Shown: in pieces, positions 25,628 to 34,616 of the stretch | Position numbering within the stretch: position 1 is the stretch's first letter | Layout of the letters: every line of letters starts with the position of its first letter | DNA from: Armatimonadota bacterium | Lineage (GTDB): Bacteria > Armatimonadota > UBA5829 > DSUL01 | Assembly (NCBI GenBank): GCA_025998755.1 | Contig: AP024674.1 | Location: 2,000,162 to 2,064,161, forward strand | Direction: 5' to 3' | Length of the DNA stretch: 64,000 nucleotides | Position numbers and translations under genes: made by a program | The notes under the pieces: model-generated | What the model was told of the DNA's origin: nothing | What the model saw: only the letters and a program-made list of their open reading frames with translations | Database searches by the model: none

Positions 25628-26031
25628 CCGTCTTTCAGCTCCTCGATCAATCGTCTGATGCGCTCTTCAATCTGGTCCCGGATTCCCCGGACCGTCTCCA
25701 AGGGCTTGTCCTTGGGATCCTCCAGGCCCCAGTCTTCTGTCACGTAATAGTTCGCCGGGCAGGCGGATGCGTCCACATCGCAGCCCATCGTGATGATGCG
25801 CACGCTTGACTCCACCATCTCCGGGGTCATCACTTTGGGATGATGGCCGTCCGCCTCCAGGTCTATGCCGATCTCCTTCATCGCCTCCACAGCGGCCGGG
25901 TTGAGGGCGCCTCCGGGGCAGGTACCGGCGGAGACAGCCCGCATCCCCTCCGGAGCAAGGCGATTAAAAAGGGCCTCGGCCATCTGGCTGCGGCCCGAGT
26001 TGTGAACACACACGAACAGGACCTGTTTCAT
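25624..26031 (-). CDS. arsC: arsenate reductase, low-molecular-weight phosphatase type
   Basis: A 135-residue cytoplasmic enzyme that reduces arsenate to arsenite. The P-loop CX5R is C8-VHNSG-R14, and the relay cysteines are C84 and C91 in [12 protein letters not shown], with the seven-residue spacing of thioredoxin-linked ArsC (pI258 type). This separates it from the glutaredoxin-linked ArsC of E. coli. It supplies arsenite to Acr3 and ArsM. It overlaps both neighbours by four bases. Confidence 0.95.
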   Translation of the reverse strand: MKQVLFVCVHNSGRSQMAEALFNRLAPEGMRAVSAGTCPGGALNPAAVEAMKEIGIDLEADGHHPKVMTPEMVESSVRIITMGCDVDASACPANYYVTEDWGLEDPKDKPLETVRGIRDQIEERIRRLIEELKDG

Positions 26032-26837
26032 AGGGCAGGTTTCTCCGCGCGCACGAATGCGCTGTAGATGCTGCTGGCCACGGCCACCGCCACCTCCTCA
26101 TCCGGCACGCAGTCCGGAGCCGCAAGGAAGGCGCGAGCGTCTTCAGGAGTGTATTCCCGTATGCTTTGGAGGGTGACGTTGCGGAAACCGGCATCCTGCA
26201 GCAGGCGGATGTAATCTCGGTCCAGGAGCGCGCCTGCAACACATGCCGTCCAGAGATCCACATTGGCAGTCACGCTTCCGGGAAGTTCGCAGCGGGCCAC
26301 GATGTCCGCCACCGCCAACCGTCCGCCCGGACGCAACACGCGGAACGCCTCCGCGAAGACTCGCTCTTTGTCCGCCGACAGATTGATGACACAGTTGGAG
26401 ATGATGACGTCCACGCTGGAATCTGGAAGAGGGATCGCCTCGATGTGGCCTTTCCGAAACTCCACGTTCTGGACGCCCGCCTTCCGGGCATTCCGCCGGG
26501 CCAGATCCAGCATCTCATCCGTCATGTCCAGGCCGTAAGCTTTGCCCGATGGACCGGCCCGGCGGGCCGAGAGAAGCACGTCCACACCGCCGCCGCTTCC
26601 GAGATCCAGAACTACCTCGCCTTCCGATATCTCTGCCAGCGCCACAGGGTTGCCGCATCCCAGCGATGCCAGCAGGGCTTCCGCCGGCACTTCTGCAATC
26701 TCCTCCAGCGAGTACAGATCCACGGAGATGGGCTCCTTCTTGCCGCTCCCGCAGCAGGAAGCCTCTCCGCAGCACGAAGCCGTCCGGGCGGCCGCGGCGT
26801 AGCGCTGCCGCACCGCATCCCGCATATCGTCAGTCAT
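26028..26837 (-). CDS. arsM: arsenite S-adenosylmethionine methyltransferase
   Basis: A 269-residue SAM-dependent methyltransferase that turns arsenite into methylated, volatile or less toxic species. Motif I is VVLDLGSGGGVDVLLSARR, followed by GKAYGLDMTDEMLDLARRN. The ArsM block DVIISNCVINLSADKERVF carries a conserved arsenic-binding Cys, and DLWTACVAGALL another. The N-terminus has an extra pair of cysteine doublets (ASCCGEASCCGSG). It lies between arsR and arsC with four-base overlaps on both sides. Confidence 0.94.
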   Translation of the reverse strand: MTDDMRDAVRQRYAAAARTASCCGEASCCGSGKKEPISVDLYSLEEIAEVPAEALLASLGCGNPVALAEISEGEVVLDLGSGGGVDVLLSARRAGPSGKAYGLDMTDEMLDLARRNARKAGVQNVEFRKGHIEAIPLPDSSVDVIISNCVINLSADKERVFAEAFRVLRPGGRLAVADIVARCELPGSVTANVDLWTACVAGALLDRDYIRLLQDAGFRNVTLQSIREYTPEDARAFLAAPDCVPDEEVAVAVASSIYSAFVRAEKPAL

Positions 26838-27223
26838 TTCTGCGCTCCCTTACAAGATGGCGGACCGGTCTGAACGCTCGCCCCGCATTGCGGAAGCTCG
26901 TCCAGAAACGCACGCAGCTCCGCGAAGGCCTCCTCATTGACCGCCACATACACCCACTTTCCCCGGCGCTCCATCAGGATGAGTCCTGCTTCTCGCAGCT
27001 CGCGAAGATGATGCGAGACGGTGCTGGGTGCGATGTCGAAACGGCAGCAGATATCCCCCACGCAAGTGTCGGAGACGCAGCAGACATCCCCGGAATCCGG
27101 ATTGATCTCTACCTTCGCCCCGCATGCGCGGATGAAGGTGAAGATGGCAAGGCGCGTGGGGTCGGCGAGGGCGCGGAAGATCCCGGCTGCGCGGAGGATG
27201 CCGGTTTTCATTTCGACAATCAT
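26834..27223 (-). CDS. arsR: ArsR-family arsenic-responsive repressor
   Basis: A 129-residue winged-helix repressor. The DNA-recognition helix region is RFDIAPSTVSHHLRELREAG, followed by the wing LILMERRGKWVYVAV. Cysteines DVCCVSDTCVGDICC, just before the recognition helix, are a likely arsenite site but differ from the CVCDLC of classical ArsR. I choose ATG 27223: the promoter at 27231-27259 puts the transcript start at that codon, so the mRNA is probably leaderless; ATG 27211 is the alternative. No ribosome site precedes either. It heads the operon and represses it in the absence of arsenite (family knowledge). Confidence 0.93.
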   Translation of the reverse strand: MIVEMKTGILRAAGIFRALADPTRLAIFTFIRACGAKVEINPDSGDVCCVSDTCVGDICCRFDIAPSTVSHHLRELREAGLILMERRGKWVYVAVNEEAFAELRAFLDELPQCGASVQTGPPSCKGAQK

Positions 27224-27259
27224 CGAAATGATGTTACCCTCGCGCCGGCGATGTGTCAA
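27208..27259 (-). promoter_or_regulatory. ars operon promoter and ArsR operator
   Basis: Minus strand: TTGACA (27259-27254), a 17-base spacer and TAACAT (27236-27231). A perfect 9-bp inverted repeat, TCATTTCGA-caatca-TCGAAATGA, lies at 27208-27231 across the start point and first codons. The TCGAAAT half-site resembles known ArsR operators. Confidence 0.75.
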
Positions 27260-27427
27260 CCTCATCGTCAGGCCCAGAGTCCGGCGGGCAGATTGTTGTC
27301 TGTGCGGGCACATTTTTTTCGCACAACCTTTACATATGCGGGCCCGTATGGCATACTGGAGTGGGCGGGATCAGCGGGCTCTGACCCGCATCCCCGCGCC
27401 GCAGGGAAAAGGAGGAGAAACACTGTA

Positions 27428-29299
27428 ATGTCCGGGTTCCTGACAGCCCCGAAGCGCGCCGTCGCCCTGATCGCGGCGCTCGTTCTCCTGGGAGCGGGAA
27501 GCGCCCGAGCGCTGCCCATCTATTTCACCAGTTTTGAAGGCGATGTTCCCTTCGTCGGAGGACCGGAGTGGAGGCTGCCGCCCAGGCATCCCTGGGCTCA
27601 GAACTCCAACGACCCGATGGCCCGGCGGACCATCGGCGACAACGACCCCAACCTGTTCAACCCCGTCCGCACCCGCACCGGCATCCGGAGCGCCTATCAG
27701 CACGAGACGTTCTCGCAGTGGTCGGCCATGCAGGAGTGGGGGATGGACCTGTACGACAACTTCTACGTCCGTGCGTGGGTCTGGTTCGACCGCGAGCGGG
27801 AGCGCCTCACCAACGTGCAGACTCCCTGTTTCGACAACGTGGACCGGTTTATCCAGTCGGGAGTGGTGACGGCCGCGGACGATGGAGGGACACCCATTCC
27901 CGGATGGCCCGCCTGCCGCATATCGAAGCCGGGGATCACAGACTCCAACACCTACTTCCATATGTCCACCGAGCCCATCGCTTATATCCGCATCACCAGC
28001 GGGGACGCGGCCGGCAAGGAGTGGTTCATCCGGCGGCCCACTTTCTACACCTGCGGAGGGCCGCCTTACGGATACAACCCGTTCTGGAACATCAACCAGA
28101 CTCTGGAAGTGGAACCAAAAGCCCCCAATACCCAGAACCCGGTCGCGGCCGGGGTGAAACCGGGGGATACATATGAGATCTACGGGGCCATCGCCCCGCT
28201 TTACCGCGCCGTGCAGATGTGGGTGGAGAACCGCCAGCTGCGGGACTTCGCCAAGTTCGGCATCTGGCACCGGTTCGGAGGGGAGGCCACGGCCGCCACC
28301 GGTCCCCAGTGCTCCGACACGAACAACTGGAAGTACTTCACCCGGCAGGGAGACAACGGAGTCAACGGCTACTATGACACTCCCTGGGTGGACACGGGCA
28401 TTCACCGGGGCTACGACTTCACCGGGTGGCACAGTCTGGAGATCCGCGTCTACGGAGACAATCCGAATCCGTTCAAGCATCAGCAGTTCCATTTTCTGGT
28501 GGACGGACAGATCGTGGGGACCGCTCCGCGCTACACGGCTGAAGGACGCATTCCGTTCAACCGCCTGCAGATAGGTGGCCTGGCGGTCAGCCAGGAGTGG
28601 GCGTTCTGGGATGACATCGAAGTGGGGCTGCTACCCGAGGCCGGGACTCAGGTGGTCACGGTGAACAGCATCGGCGATGCGCGCAGCCTGCCGAAAGGCA
28701 CCTGGGTGCAGCTGCCGCAGTCGGTGGTGAACCGGGTGGGACCGGGATGGTTCCAGATCCAGGCCCCGGACCGCTCCGCCGGCATCCGCTGTCTGCACAA
28801 CGTCCCGGATGCGGGTCCGGGAACGCGCATCGCGAAAGGCGATGTCATCATCCCGGTGGGACGCATTGATGTGGTGAACGGGTGCGAGAAGGTGCTGAGC
28901 GTGCTCGCGCCGCAGCTTGTGGCGCGCGGCGCTGCTGTGCCGGAGGGTCAGGAGCTGTTTGCGAACGCCCGGGATCTGCGCGCGGACTCCCCCTCCCTGA
29001 AGGGGCTGTTCGTAGCGACCGCGGGCTGGATCGTGAACACTGGCGACAACTCCACGTATCTATACATCAGCGACGGGTCCAGCCACGAGAACGAGCCCGG
29101 CGGCCAGGATCCGTGGTGCTACACCCGCGTGAAGGTCAGGGCGGAAGGCCTGGCTTTCACAGGCTTCGAGTATCTCAAAGTCCGCGGCGTGCTGGGGTGC
29201 GAGGACGGCGACCCGGTGATCTACGTTTCGAACCCTGACCAGGACGTGGAGGTCCTGAGCGACTTTGAACTCTGGCCCTGGTGGAGGGACTGCCAGTAG
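27428..29299 (+). CDS. large secreted protein, concanavalin-like plus OB-like domains, unknown
   Basis: 623 residues. A signal peptide (RAVALIAALVLLGAGSARA) precedes LPIYFTSFEGDVPF. The first 400 residues look like a beta-sandwich that ends in YDFTGWHSLEIRVYGD, FHFLVDGQIVG and WAFWDDIEVGL, as in concanavalin-like or laminin-G folds. The last 200 residues hold two OB-like segments (GPGWFQIQAPDRSAGIRCL and YLYISDGSSHE). The domain order and several motifs recur in the protein at 29496, so the two are paralogues. GGAGGAG precedes the ATG at 27428. No PEP-CTERM or membrane anchor is seen. Function unknown; polysaccharide binding is a guess. Confidence 0.75.
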   Translation: MSGFLTAPKRAVALIAALVLLGAGSARALPIYFTSFEGDVPFVGGPEWRLPPRHPWAQNSNDPMARRTIGDNDPNLFNPVRTRTGIRSAYQHETFSQWSAMQEWGMDLYDNFYVRAWVWFDRERERLTNVQTPCFDNVDRFIQSGVVTAADDGGTPIPGWPACRISKPGITDSNTYFHMSTEPIAYIRITSGDAAGKEWFIRRPTFYTCGGPPYGYNPFWNINQTLEVEPKAPNTQNPVAAGVKPGDTYEIYGAIAPLYRAVQMWVENRQLRDFAKFGIWHRFGGEATAATGPQCSDTNNWKYFTRQGDNGVNGYYDTPWVDTGIHRGYDFTGWHSLEIRVYGDNPNPFKHQQFHFLVDGQIVGTAPRYTAEGRIPFNRLQIGGLAVSQEWAFWDDIEVGLLPEAGTQVVTVNSIGDARSLPKGTWVQLPQSVVNRVGPGWFQIQAPDRSAGIRCLHNVPDAGPGTRIAKGDVIIPVGRIDVVNGCEKVLSVLAPQLVARGAAVPEGQELFANARDLRADSPSLKGLFVATAGWIVNTGDNSTYLYISDGSSHENEPGGQDPWCYTRVKVRAEGLAFTGFEYLKVRGVLGCEDGDPVIYVSNPDQDVEVLSDFELWPWWRDCQ

Positions 29300-29335
29300 C
29301 GCCAAGCGCTTTCTGGTCCGAAAAGAACAGACCGA

Positions 29336-29362
29336 CCCCGCCCGGCTCCGGGCGGGGTTTTT
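29336..29362 (+). terminator. intrinsic terminator
   Basis: CCCCGCCCGG (29336-29345), CT, CCGGGCGGGG (29348-29357) and TTTTT (29358-29362): a perfect 10-bp stem 37 bases after the stop codon of the 27428 gene. Confidence 0.9.
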
Positions 29363-29495
29363 CCGCGATCTTTCCGAAAACAGGGTTGACGGCAAGGGCC
29401 AGCGAGCCTTATTCTGGAAGGGGTGGCGCAGTAGCTCCTGGCTATCCTTGTTCTTCAGGAACATCATCACTTTGAGAGAAAGGAGGACCTCTCTT

Positions 29496-31052
29496 ATGCA
29501 AAGAGCGGTCGTGTTTCTGGCGCTGCTGGCGCTGGTATCAGCTCCGGCTGCGCAAGGGGCAAACTGGTACTGGGTTTACGACGGAACTTCCGACATCCGC
29601 TGCGCCCCCTTCCCCGGTAGCAACGCCTGCGTTTTCCAGTACAACAACCCGAGCCCCGGCAACTTCTGGGAGATCGTGAGCAACGGTACGGGCGGCAAGG
29701 CGCTGAAGGCCGTCAAGATACCGGGAGCAGGCACGTCCTTCCGGTGGACCACCTATGCAATCGGCGAGGAGGCCGTTATGAAGCCGCCTGCGGACTGCGC
29801 GGCCCCGGCGATGCTGGACAAGTCGCCGGAGATGACCGGCTGGACCGTGGTCTTCCGGATCAAGGTGGAGGAATTCACGGATCCTTCTCCGGGTTCACTC
29901 CGGAGGTTCTTCACAGGAGGTTTCAACACCGACATCCCGAACGGTTCCGGCGGGTTTTACCGAATACGTCCGGAGCTTTCGCTTCGGCAGGATGCGGAAG
30001 GTAACGTCTGGCTGGCGCATTATCGCCAGAACGTCAACATCTGCAAGCTCAAGGAAGCCGGGCAGCCCGGCGAGTGGCACACCATCTGGATGAAGATCAC
30101 GCCGAACATCGGCAGTGACATCAACTGCACATACCGCATCTGGATGGACGGCGTGGAGCAGGATCCGATGGTGCAGGACCGCGGCGTCGCGGGAGCTCAC
30201 TTCCACCTGCGTCTCTTGCAAGATCTGGGGACCAGTGCATCCTTCACCATCCTGCTCGACCACTTCCTGTTGGCCTACGGTGGCTACGATCCGGGGAGCA
30301 TCCCGATCCCCGCGGACAAGGTGCCGAACACCAACAACATCGGAACGCTCAAAAGAAACGGGCCGGAAGGCACACCCTGCCAGCTGAACAACAAATATGT
30401 CACCGGGGCGTTCGCTGATCCGGAAGGCAACAAGTTCTTCTACATCGAACAGGATCGCCAGCAGTCGGGCATCAGGGTGCAGCTTGCCAACTACAAGAGC
30501 GCGGTTGATTGGAGCGGAAACCCGGTGGAGGTGAAGGCAGGTGACCGGGTCAACGTCTCCGGCGGTCTGTTCACGCCAACGTGCGAGCAGCAGGTCGCGG
30601 CGCACGCAGTGACCGTTCTGAACCCCGCCACCTACCCGTCGACCAGGGCGAACGAGCCTCTGGGATTGAACCAGAAGAACCTGACCAAGCCGCTGGTGCT
30701 GCCCTCGAACACTGCACCGGCAGGGCTAAGCGCCCAGGGGCTGCTGGTCCGCGCCTGGGGGAAGATGCAGACGGACCTGGCACCTGGCTACTTCTACATT
30801 GACGACGGAAGCGGCTACTTGGATGGCCTGAATCTGCAGGACTTCCTGGGAGCCAGCATGAAGGGCATCCGCGCCATGCTGACCACGGGTATCGATCCGC
30901 CGCAGGCGTTCGTGGACGACTATGTGTCGGTGGTCGGCGTGCTGGGCAACTACCGGCTGGTGAATACTCAGCTTGGCATAGACAAGACCATTCCCGTCAT
31001 CTGGACCAATTCCTGGGAGTCCGAGTCGGGAGGGCCAATGACCGTCCAGTGA
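29496..31052 (+). CDS. secreted paralogue of the preceding protein, unknown
   Basis: 518 residues with a signal peptide (RAVVFLALLALVSAPAAQGA). The N-terminal part has a jelly-roll look: WTVVFRIKVEEF, GEWHTIWMKITPN and FTILLDHFLLAYGGYDPG. The C-terminal 200 residues have two OB-like segments, KFFYIEQDRQQSGIRVQL and GYFYIDDGSGYLDGLN, each with a following V.V.G strand. This mirrors the 27428 protein. AGGAGG at 29481-29486 supports ATG 29496. It has its own terminators on both sides. No catalytic motif seen. Confidence 0.75.
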   Translation: MQRAVVFLALLALVSAPAAQGANWYWVYDGTSDIRCAPFPGSNACVFQYNNPSPGNFWEIVSNGTGGKALKAVKIPGAGTSFRWTTYAIGEEAVMKPPADCAAPAMLDKSPEMTGWTVVFRIKVEEFTDPSPGSLRRFFTGGFNTDIPNGSGGFYRIRPELSLRQDAEGNVWLAHYRQNVNICKLKEAGQPGEWHTIWMKITPNIGSDINCTYRIWMDGVEQDPMVQDRGVAGAHFHLRLLQDLGTSASFTILLDHFLLAYGGYDPGSIPIPADKVPNTNNIGTLKRNGPEGTPCQLNNKYVTGAFADPEGNKFFYIEQDRQQSGIRVQLANYKSAVDWSGNPVEVKAGDRVNVSGGLFTPTCEQQVAAHAVTVLNPATYPSTRANEPLGLNQKNLTKPLVLPSNTAPAGLSAQGLLVRAWGKMQTDLAPGYFYIDDGSGYLDGLNLQDFLGASMKGIRAMLTTGIDPPQAFVDDYVSVVGVLGNYRLVNTQLGIDKTIPVIWTNSWESESGGPMTVQ

Positions 31053-31081
31053 GACCCACACATCGGGATCTCTGAGAAAAA

Positions 31082-31110
31082 CCCGGCGGCCGAAGGGCCG
31101 CCGGGTTTTT
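31082..31110 (+). terminator. intrinsic terminator
   Basis: CCCGGCGGCC (31082-31091), GAAG loop, GGCCGCCGGG (31096-31105) and TTTTT: a textbook terminator 30 bases after the stop codon of the 29496 gene. Confidence 0.92.
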
Positions 31111-31169
31111 CCGCCTCTTTCGACGGCCGTAGACGCTCGGATCTGTAAAGCGCTATCCTGATCGATGCC

Positions 31170-31793
31170 ATGCAGCGGAGAGAAATTTGGATTGCAATCG
31201 TATGGGCGTTGGCCCTTGCGGGATGCGCAGCGGCCAGTTTCTTTCTGCTGGACCGTCAGACCCTGGAGCCGGTCTACTGGCTCTCCCAGATGCCGCCGGT
31301 CTATACGGCCGTGGAGTATCTTACCACGTTCGGGAAGGCCGGCTTCCCGATCCTGGCCTTCTCAGCACTCTGGCTCTGGGGCTTTCTCCGGCGGTCCGGT
31401 GGCCTAAAGCAATCCGCAATGCTTGGCATCGCGGCGCAGGTAGCGACGGGAGCCATTGTCTGGGCGCTGAAGCTGTCCATCACCCGCGAGCGCCCTTACG
31501 TCCCCTACCATCTGAAAGGTGAAATAGCGACCGGCTACTACCAGTCGTTCCCCAGCGGGGATGCCGGTGCGATCTTCGCCCTCGCCTTTGCGGCATCCCA
31601 TGCCTTTCCGCGGGCGCGACCCGCTCTCATGGCGTTCGCTGCAGCGGTGGCTGCCATGCGGGTCTTCCGCCTGGCGCACTATCCCTCAGACGTGTTCGCA
31701 GGAGCGGCCGCGGCAGCGGCAGGCTGGGCAGTGACGCTCGCCACTTTCAACTGGCTGGATGAGCGAAAGCGGGAGCCGTCTTCAGACCGCTGA
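31170..31793 (+). CDS. PAP2-family membrane phosphatase with SGD in place of SGH
   Basis: A 207-residue inner-membrane protein with about five hydrophobic segments. The three acid-phosphatase motifs are KLSITRERPYVP (C1), SFPSGDAGAIFA (C2) and RVFRLAHYPSDVFAG (C3). In most PAP2 enzymes C2 reads PSGH, whose His is the general acid; here it is Asp. Arg, Lys and the nucleophile His of C3 are kept. Substrates in the family are lipid phosphates such as undecaprenyl diphosphate or phosphatidic acid. It is followed by the ABC exporter genes after 75 bases, perhaps unrelated. Confidence 0.88.
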   Translation: MQRREIWIAIVWALALAGCAAASFFLLDRQTLEPVYWLSQMPPVYTAVEYLTTFGKAGFPILAFSALWLWGFLRRSGGLKQSAMLGIAAQVATGAIVWALKLSITRERPYVPYHLKGEIATGYYQSFPSGDAGAIFALAFAASHAFPRARPALMAFAAAVAAMRVFRLAHYPSDVFAGAAAAAAGWAVTLATFNWLDERKREPSSDR

Positions 31794-31868
31794 CGGAGCG
31801 TGTATACTGGCCTGTGAAGGGTCGGTTGGACCTTAAGGTCATAGACCGGGCGTCTGCCTGTTAGCGGG

Positions 31869-32666
31869 ATGAAAGCTCTTCGACGATACTTGAGACTGTG
31901 GGCGGTGTTCTTCCGGAACTGCCTTGTCCGGGAGATGGAGTTCCGCGGCAACTTCATGGCCAATTGCGCCACCACCGTGGCCTGGCTCATCTACTATCTG
32001 TTCTTCATTGAGATCGTCTATGCGCTGACCGACCAGGTTGCGGGCTGGACCAAGGGAGAGTCCCTGGTGCTGGCCGGGAGCTTCTCGCTGAGCTGGGGGC
32101 TGATGAACGCCCTGTTTTCCCCCAATCTCTCCCGCCTGCCGGAGGAGATCCAGAAAGGCACGTTCGACCTGGTGCTCACCAAGCCCGTGGACAGTCAGTT
32201 CCTTGCCACGGCCCGGATGGTGAACCTTGCGGAGTTCGCGCGGACCCTGATGTCTCTGCTGGTGGTGGCCTACGGGGTCCGGGAGGCGGGCATCCAGGTG
32301 AACGTTGTCAATGCCCTGGCATATCTGGTGCTGATGGCGTGCAGCATCATGATTCTGTTTGGTATAGACAGCCTGATCATGACGCTTTCTTTCTGGCTGG
32401 TGCGGATCCGCAACCTGGATGCGGCCTTCTGGAGTATCAGCGTGATGGCTCGCTACCCAGTGGACATCTTCGAGCGGACTCTGCGCAACGTCCTGACCTT
32501 CTTCCTGCCGCTCGCCTTCGTGGCCACCGTCCCGGCCCGCGGGCTTGCCCGGACGCTGGATCTGTGGATGCTGCCCGCCGCGGTTGCGATCGCAGGGTCC
32601 CTGATGGTGGCCAGCCGCCTGTTCTGGCTGAAGGCCACCCGCAGCTATTCCAGCGCGGGAGGCTGA
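31869..32666 (+). CDS. ABC-2 type exporter permease (DUF990-like), first subunit
   Basis: A 265-residue integral membrane protein with six predicted segments. The conserved ABC-2_6 features FMANCATTVAWLIYYLFF, GTFDLVLTKPVDSQFLATAR and ARYPVDIFERTLRNVLTFFL are present; the last is the typical cytoplasmic-to-membrane turn of DUF990 proteins. It forms a heterodimer with the permease at 33690 and is driven by the ATPase at 32680. The substrate is unknown; related systems export toxic or hydrophobic compounds. Confidence 0.88.
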   Translation: MKALRRYLRLWAVFFRNCLVREMEFRGNFMANCATTVAWLIYYLFFIEIVYALTDQVAGWTKGESLVLAGSFSLSWGLMNALFSPNLSRLPEEIQKGTFDLVLTKPVDSQFLATARMVNLAEFARTLMSLLVVAYGVREAGIQVNVVNALAYLVLMACSIMILFGIDSLIMTLSFWLVRIRNLDAAFWSISVMARYPVDIFERTLRNVLTFFLPLAFVATVPARGLARTLDLWMLPAAVAIAGSLMVASRLFWLKATRSYSSAGG

Positions 32667-32679
32667 AGGAGGATTCATC

Positions 32680-33690
32680 TTGCCCGCCATTCTGGCAGAA
32701 GATCTTACCAAGATCTATGTCTCTCACCAGCGGGATCCGGGGTTGGCCGGAGCCGTGCGCAGCCTGTTCACGCGCAAACGCCAGGAGGTGCTGGCTGCAG
32801 ACCGCATTAACGTCCGCATCGAGGAAGGCGAGCTGGTGGGTTTTCTGGGGCCGAACGGCGCGGGCAAGACCACCACGCTCAAGATGCTCTCCGGCATTCT
32901 ATATCCCACTTCGGGGCGGGCGGAGGTGCTGGGTTTCGTGCCCTGGGAGCGCCGACCGGAGTTTCAGAAGCAGTTTTCGCTTGTGATGGGTCAGAAGAAT
33001 CAACTCTGGTGGGACCTGCCTCCTGAGGAGAGTTTCCAGCTTTTCCGCGAGCTGTACGAGATTCCGCCCGCCGAGTATCGCAAGCGCGTGAAGATGCTGA
33101 CCGAGATGCTGGAGATCGCGCATCTGATGAACGTTCAGGTGCGCAAGCTCTCGCTGGGCGAGCGGATGAAGTGCGAGCTGGCGGCCGCGCTTCTGCACCG
33201 GCCCAGGGTGGTGTTTCTGGATGAGCCCACCATAGGGCTGGACGTGGTCTCTCAGAAGCGCATCCGCGAGTTCATCCGGCAGACCAACCGCGAGGACGGA
33301 TCCACCATCGTACTTACCAGCCACTACATGGACGACGTGCGGGCGCTGTGCGAACGGGTCGTCATTGTGGATCACGGCCGCGTGATATACGACGATTCCC
33401 TAACGCGCCTGGTCAGCCATTACACGGACAGCAAGCACCTGACGCTCACCTTCAGCAAACCCGTGGAGCCAGGTGATCTGGAGGGGCTGGGACGCATTTC
33501 CTCGTTCGATGGCATGAGCGCCGCGCTGGAAGCGCCCCGCGACAGGGCGGCGCAGGTGGCGGCTGCGGCCCTCAGCCGTCTGCCGGTGGTGGACATCGAG
33601 ATACGCGACCCGGACGTGGAGGACGTCATCCGGGACATCTTCCAGCATCGGCCTCCGGCCGCCGCAGCGGACCCGGTGGTGACAGCGTGA
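32680..33690 (+). CDS. ABC exporter ATP-binding protein
   Basis: A 336-residue cytoplasmic ATPase. Walker A is GFLGPNGAGKTTTLKM, the signature is VRKLSLGERMKCELAAAL, Walker B is RVVFLDEPTIGLD, and the switch His is in TIVLTSHYMDDV. The phrase SLVMGQKNQLWWDLPPEESF is typical of the ATPases paired with DUF990 permeases. The last 80 residues form a C-terminal domain. TTG 32680 is taken as start because AGGAGG lies just ahead; it falls 13 bases after the first permease. Confidence 0.93.
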   Translation: MPAILAEDLTKIYVSHQRDPGLAGAVRSLFTRKRQEVLAADRINVRIEEGELVGFLGPNGAGKTTTLKMLSGILYPTSGRAEVLGFVPWERRPEFQKQFSLVMGQKNQLWWDLPPEESFQLFRELYEIPPAEYRKRVKMLTEMLEIAHLMNVQVRKLSLGERMKCELAAALLHRPRVVFLDEPTIGLDVVSQKRIREFIRQTNREDGSTIVLTSHYMDDVRALCERVVIVDHGRVIYDDSLTRLVSHYTDSKHLTLTFSKPVEPGDLEGLGRISSFDGMSAALEAPRDRAAQVAAAALSRLPVVDIEIRDPDVEDVIRDIFQHRPPAAAADPVVTA

Positions 33691-34505
33691 TGCAAGCGGC
33701 GTCCCTGACACCTGCGCTGCGCAAATGGCGGGCGGTCCTGGGGCTGCACTTTCAGGACTCGCTGGCCTACCGGGCACAGGGAGTGGTCTGGATCCTGACG
33801 GATATCATCCCCACGGTTACCCTTCCCCTGATGTGGCTGGCGGCTTACGGAGACCGGACCCACCTGCGTGGGTTTTCGAAGGAAGGACTGGTGGCCTATT
33901 ATCTGGCCGTCAGTGTGGTGTCGAACCTGGTCTTTGCACATCCGTGGGAAATTGCGAGGGATATCAAGGACGGGCGGCTGTCCATTTATCTGACACGGCC
34001 GTTCACCTACTACGGGTTCATCTTCGCCAGCAACCTCACCTGGCGGCTGGTGCGCACGATGCTGTACATCCCTTTCTTTCTGGTGATCCTGGCCATCTTC
34101 CGGCATTACCTGAGCTGGGGCGGCTTCCAGGCGGGATGGGAATTCTGGGCGGCGCTGATCCTTGCGCACCTTTTGAGCTTCCAGATCGCCTGGCTGCTGG
34201 GGATGGCCGCGTTCTACCTGGTGGAGGTGGGAGGCATCTACGAGTTCTGGTATATGATCGGCGGTTTTCTGGCGGGTCAGATGGCTCCGCTGGAGCTGTT
34301 GCCGGAGGCGGTTCGAGCGGCCGCACAGGTGATGCCGTTCTCCTATGTGCTCTGGTTCCCGGTGCAGGTCTTCCTGGGCAACCTGCCGCAGGAAGCGGTC
34401 ACGCGGGGTCTTCTGGTTCAGGCAGCCTGGACAGTGGTCATCTGGCTGGCGGGACAGGCGCTCTGGCGCGCCGGTCTGCGCAAGTTTACCGCCGTCGGAA
34501 TCTGA
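33690..34505 (+). CDS. ABC-2 type exporter permease, second subunit
   Basis: A 271-residue membrane protein paired with the permease at 31869. Features include ALRKWRAVLGLHFQDSLAYR at the N-terminus, ARDIKDGRLSIYLTRPFTYY (the cognate of the KPVD segment) and VMPFSYVLWFPVQVFLGNL. The ATG at 33690 shares its A with the TGA of the ATPase gene, so translation is probably coupled. A GTG at 33687 is a less likely start. Confidence 0.88.
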   Translation: MQAASLTPALRKWRAVLGLHFQDSLAYRAQGVVWILTDIIPTVTLPLMWLAAYGDRTHLRGFSKEGLVAYYLAVSVVSNLVFAHPWEIARDIKDGRLSIYLTRPFTYYGFIFASNLTWRLVRTMLYIPFFLVILAIFRHYLSWGGFQAGWEFWAALILAHLLSFQIAWLLGMAAFYLVEVGGIYEFWYMIGGFLAGQMAPLELLPEAVRAAAQVMPFSYVLWFPVQVFLGNLPQEAVTRGLLVQAAWTVVIWLAGQALWRAGLRKFTAVGI

Positions 34506-34616
34506 CCAGTGCGGCACACTTTTTGTCTGTTTTTCATTACATCCTGTCAAGAGTTCCGCCATCCCCTCTGGTGAAGAAGCCCAGGTTTCCCGATACTGGA
34601 GGCTGGGAGACACGAA

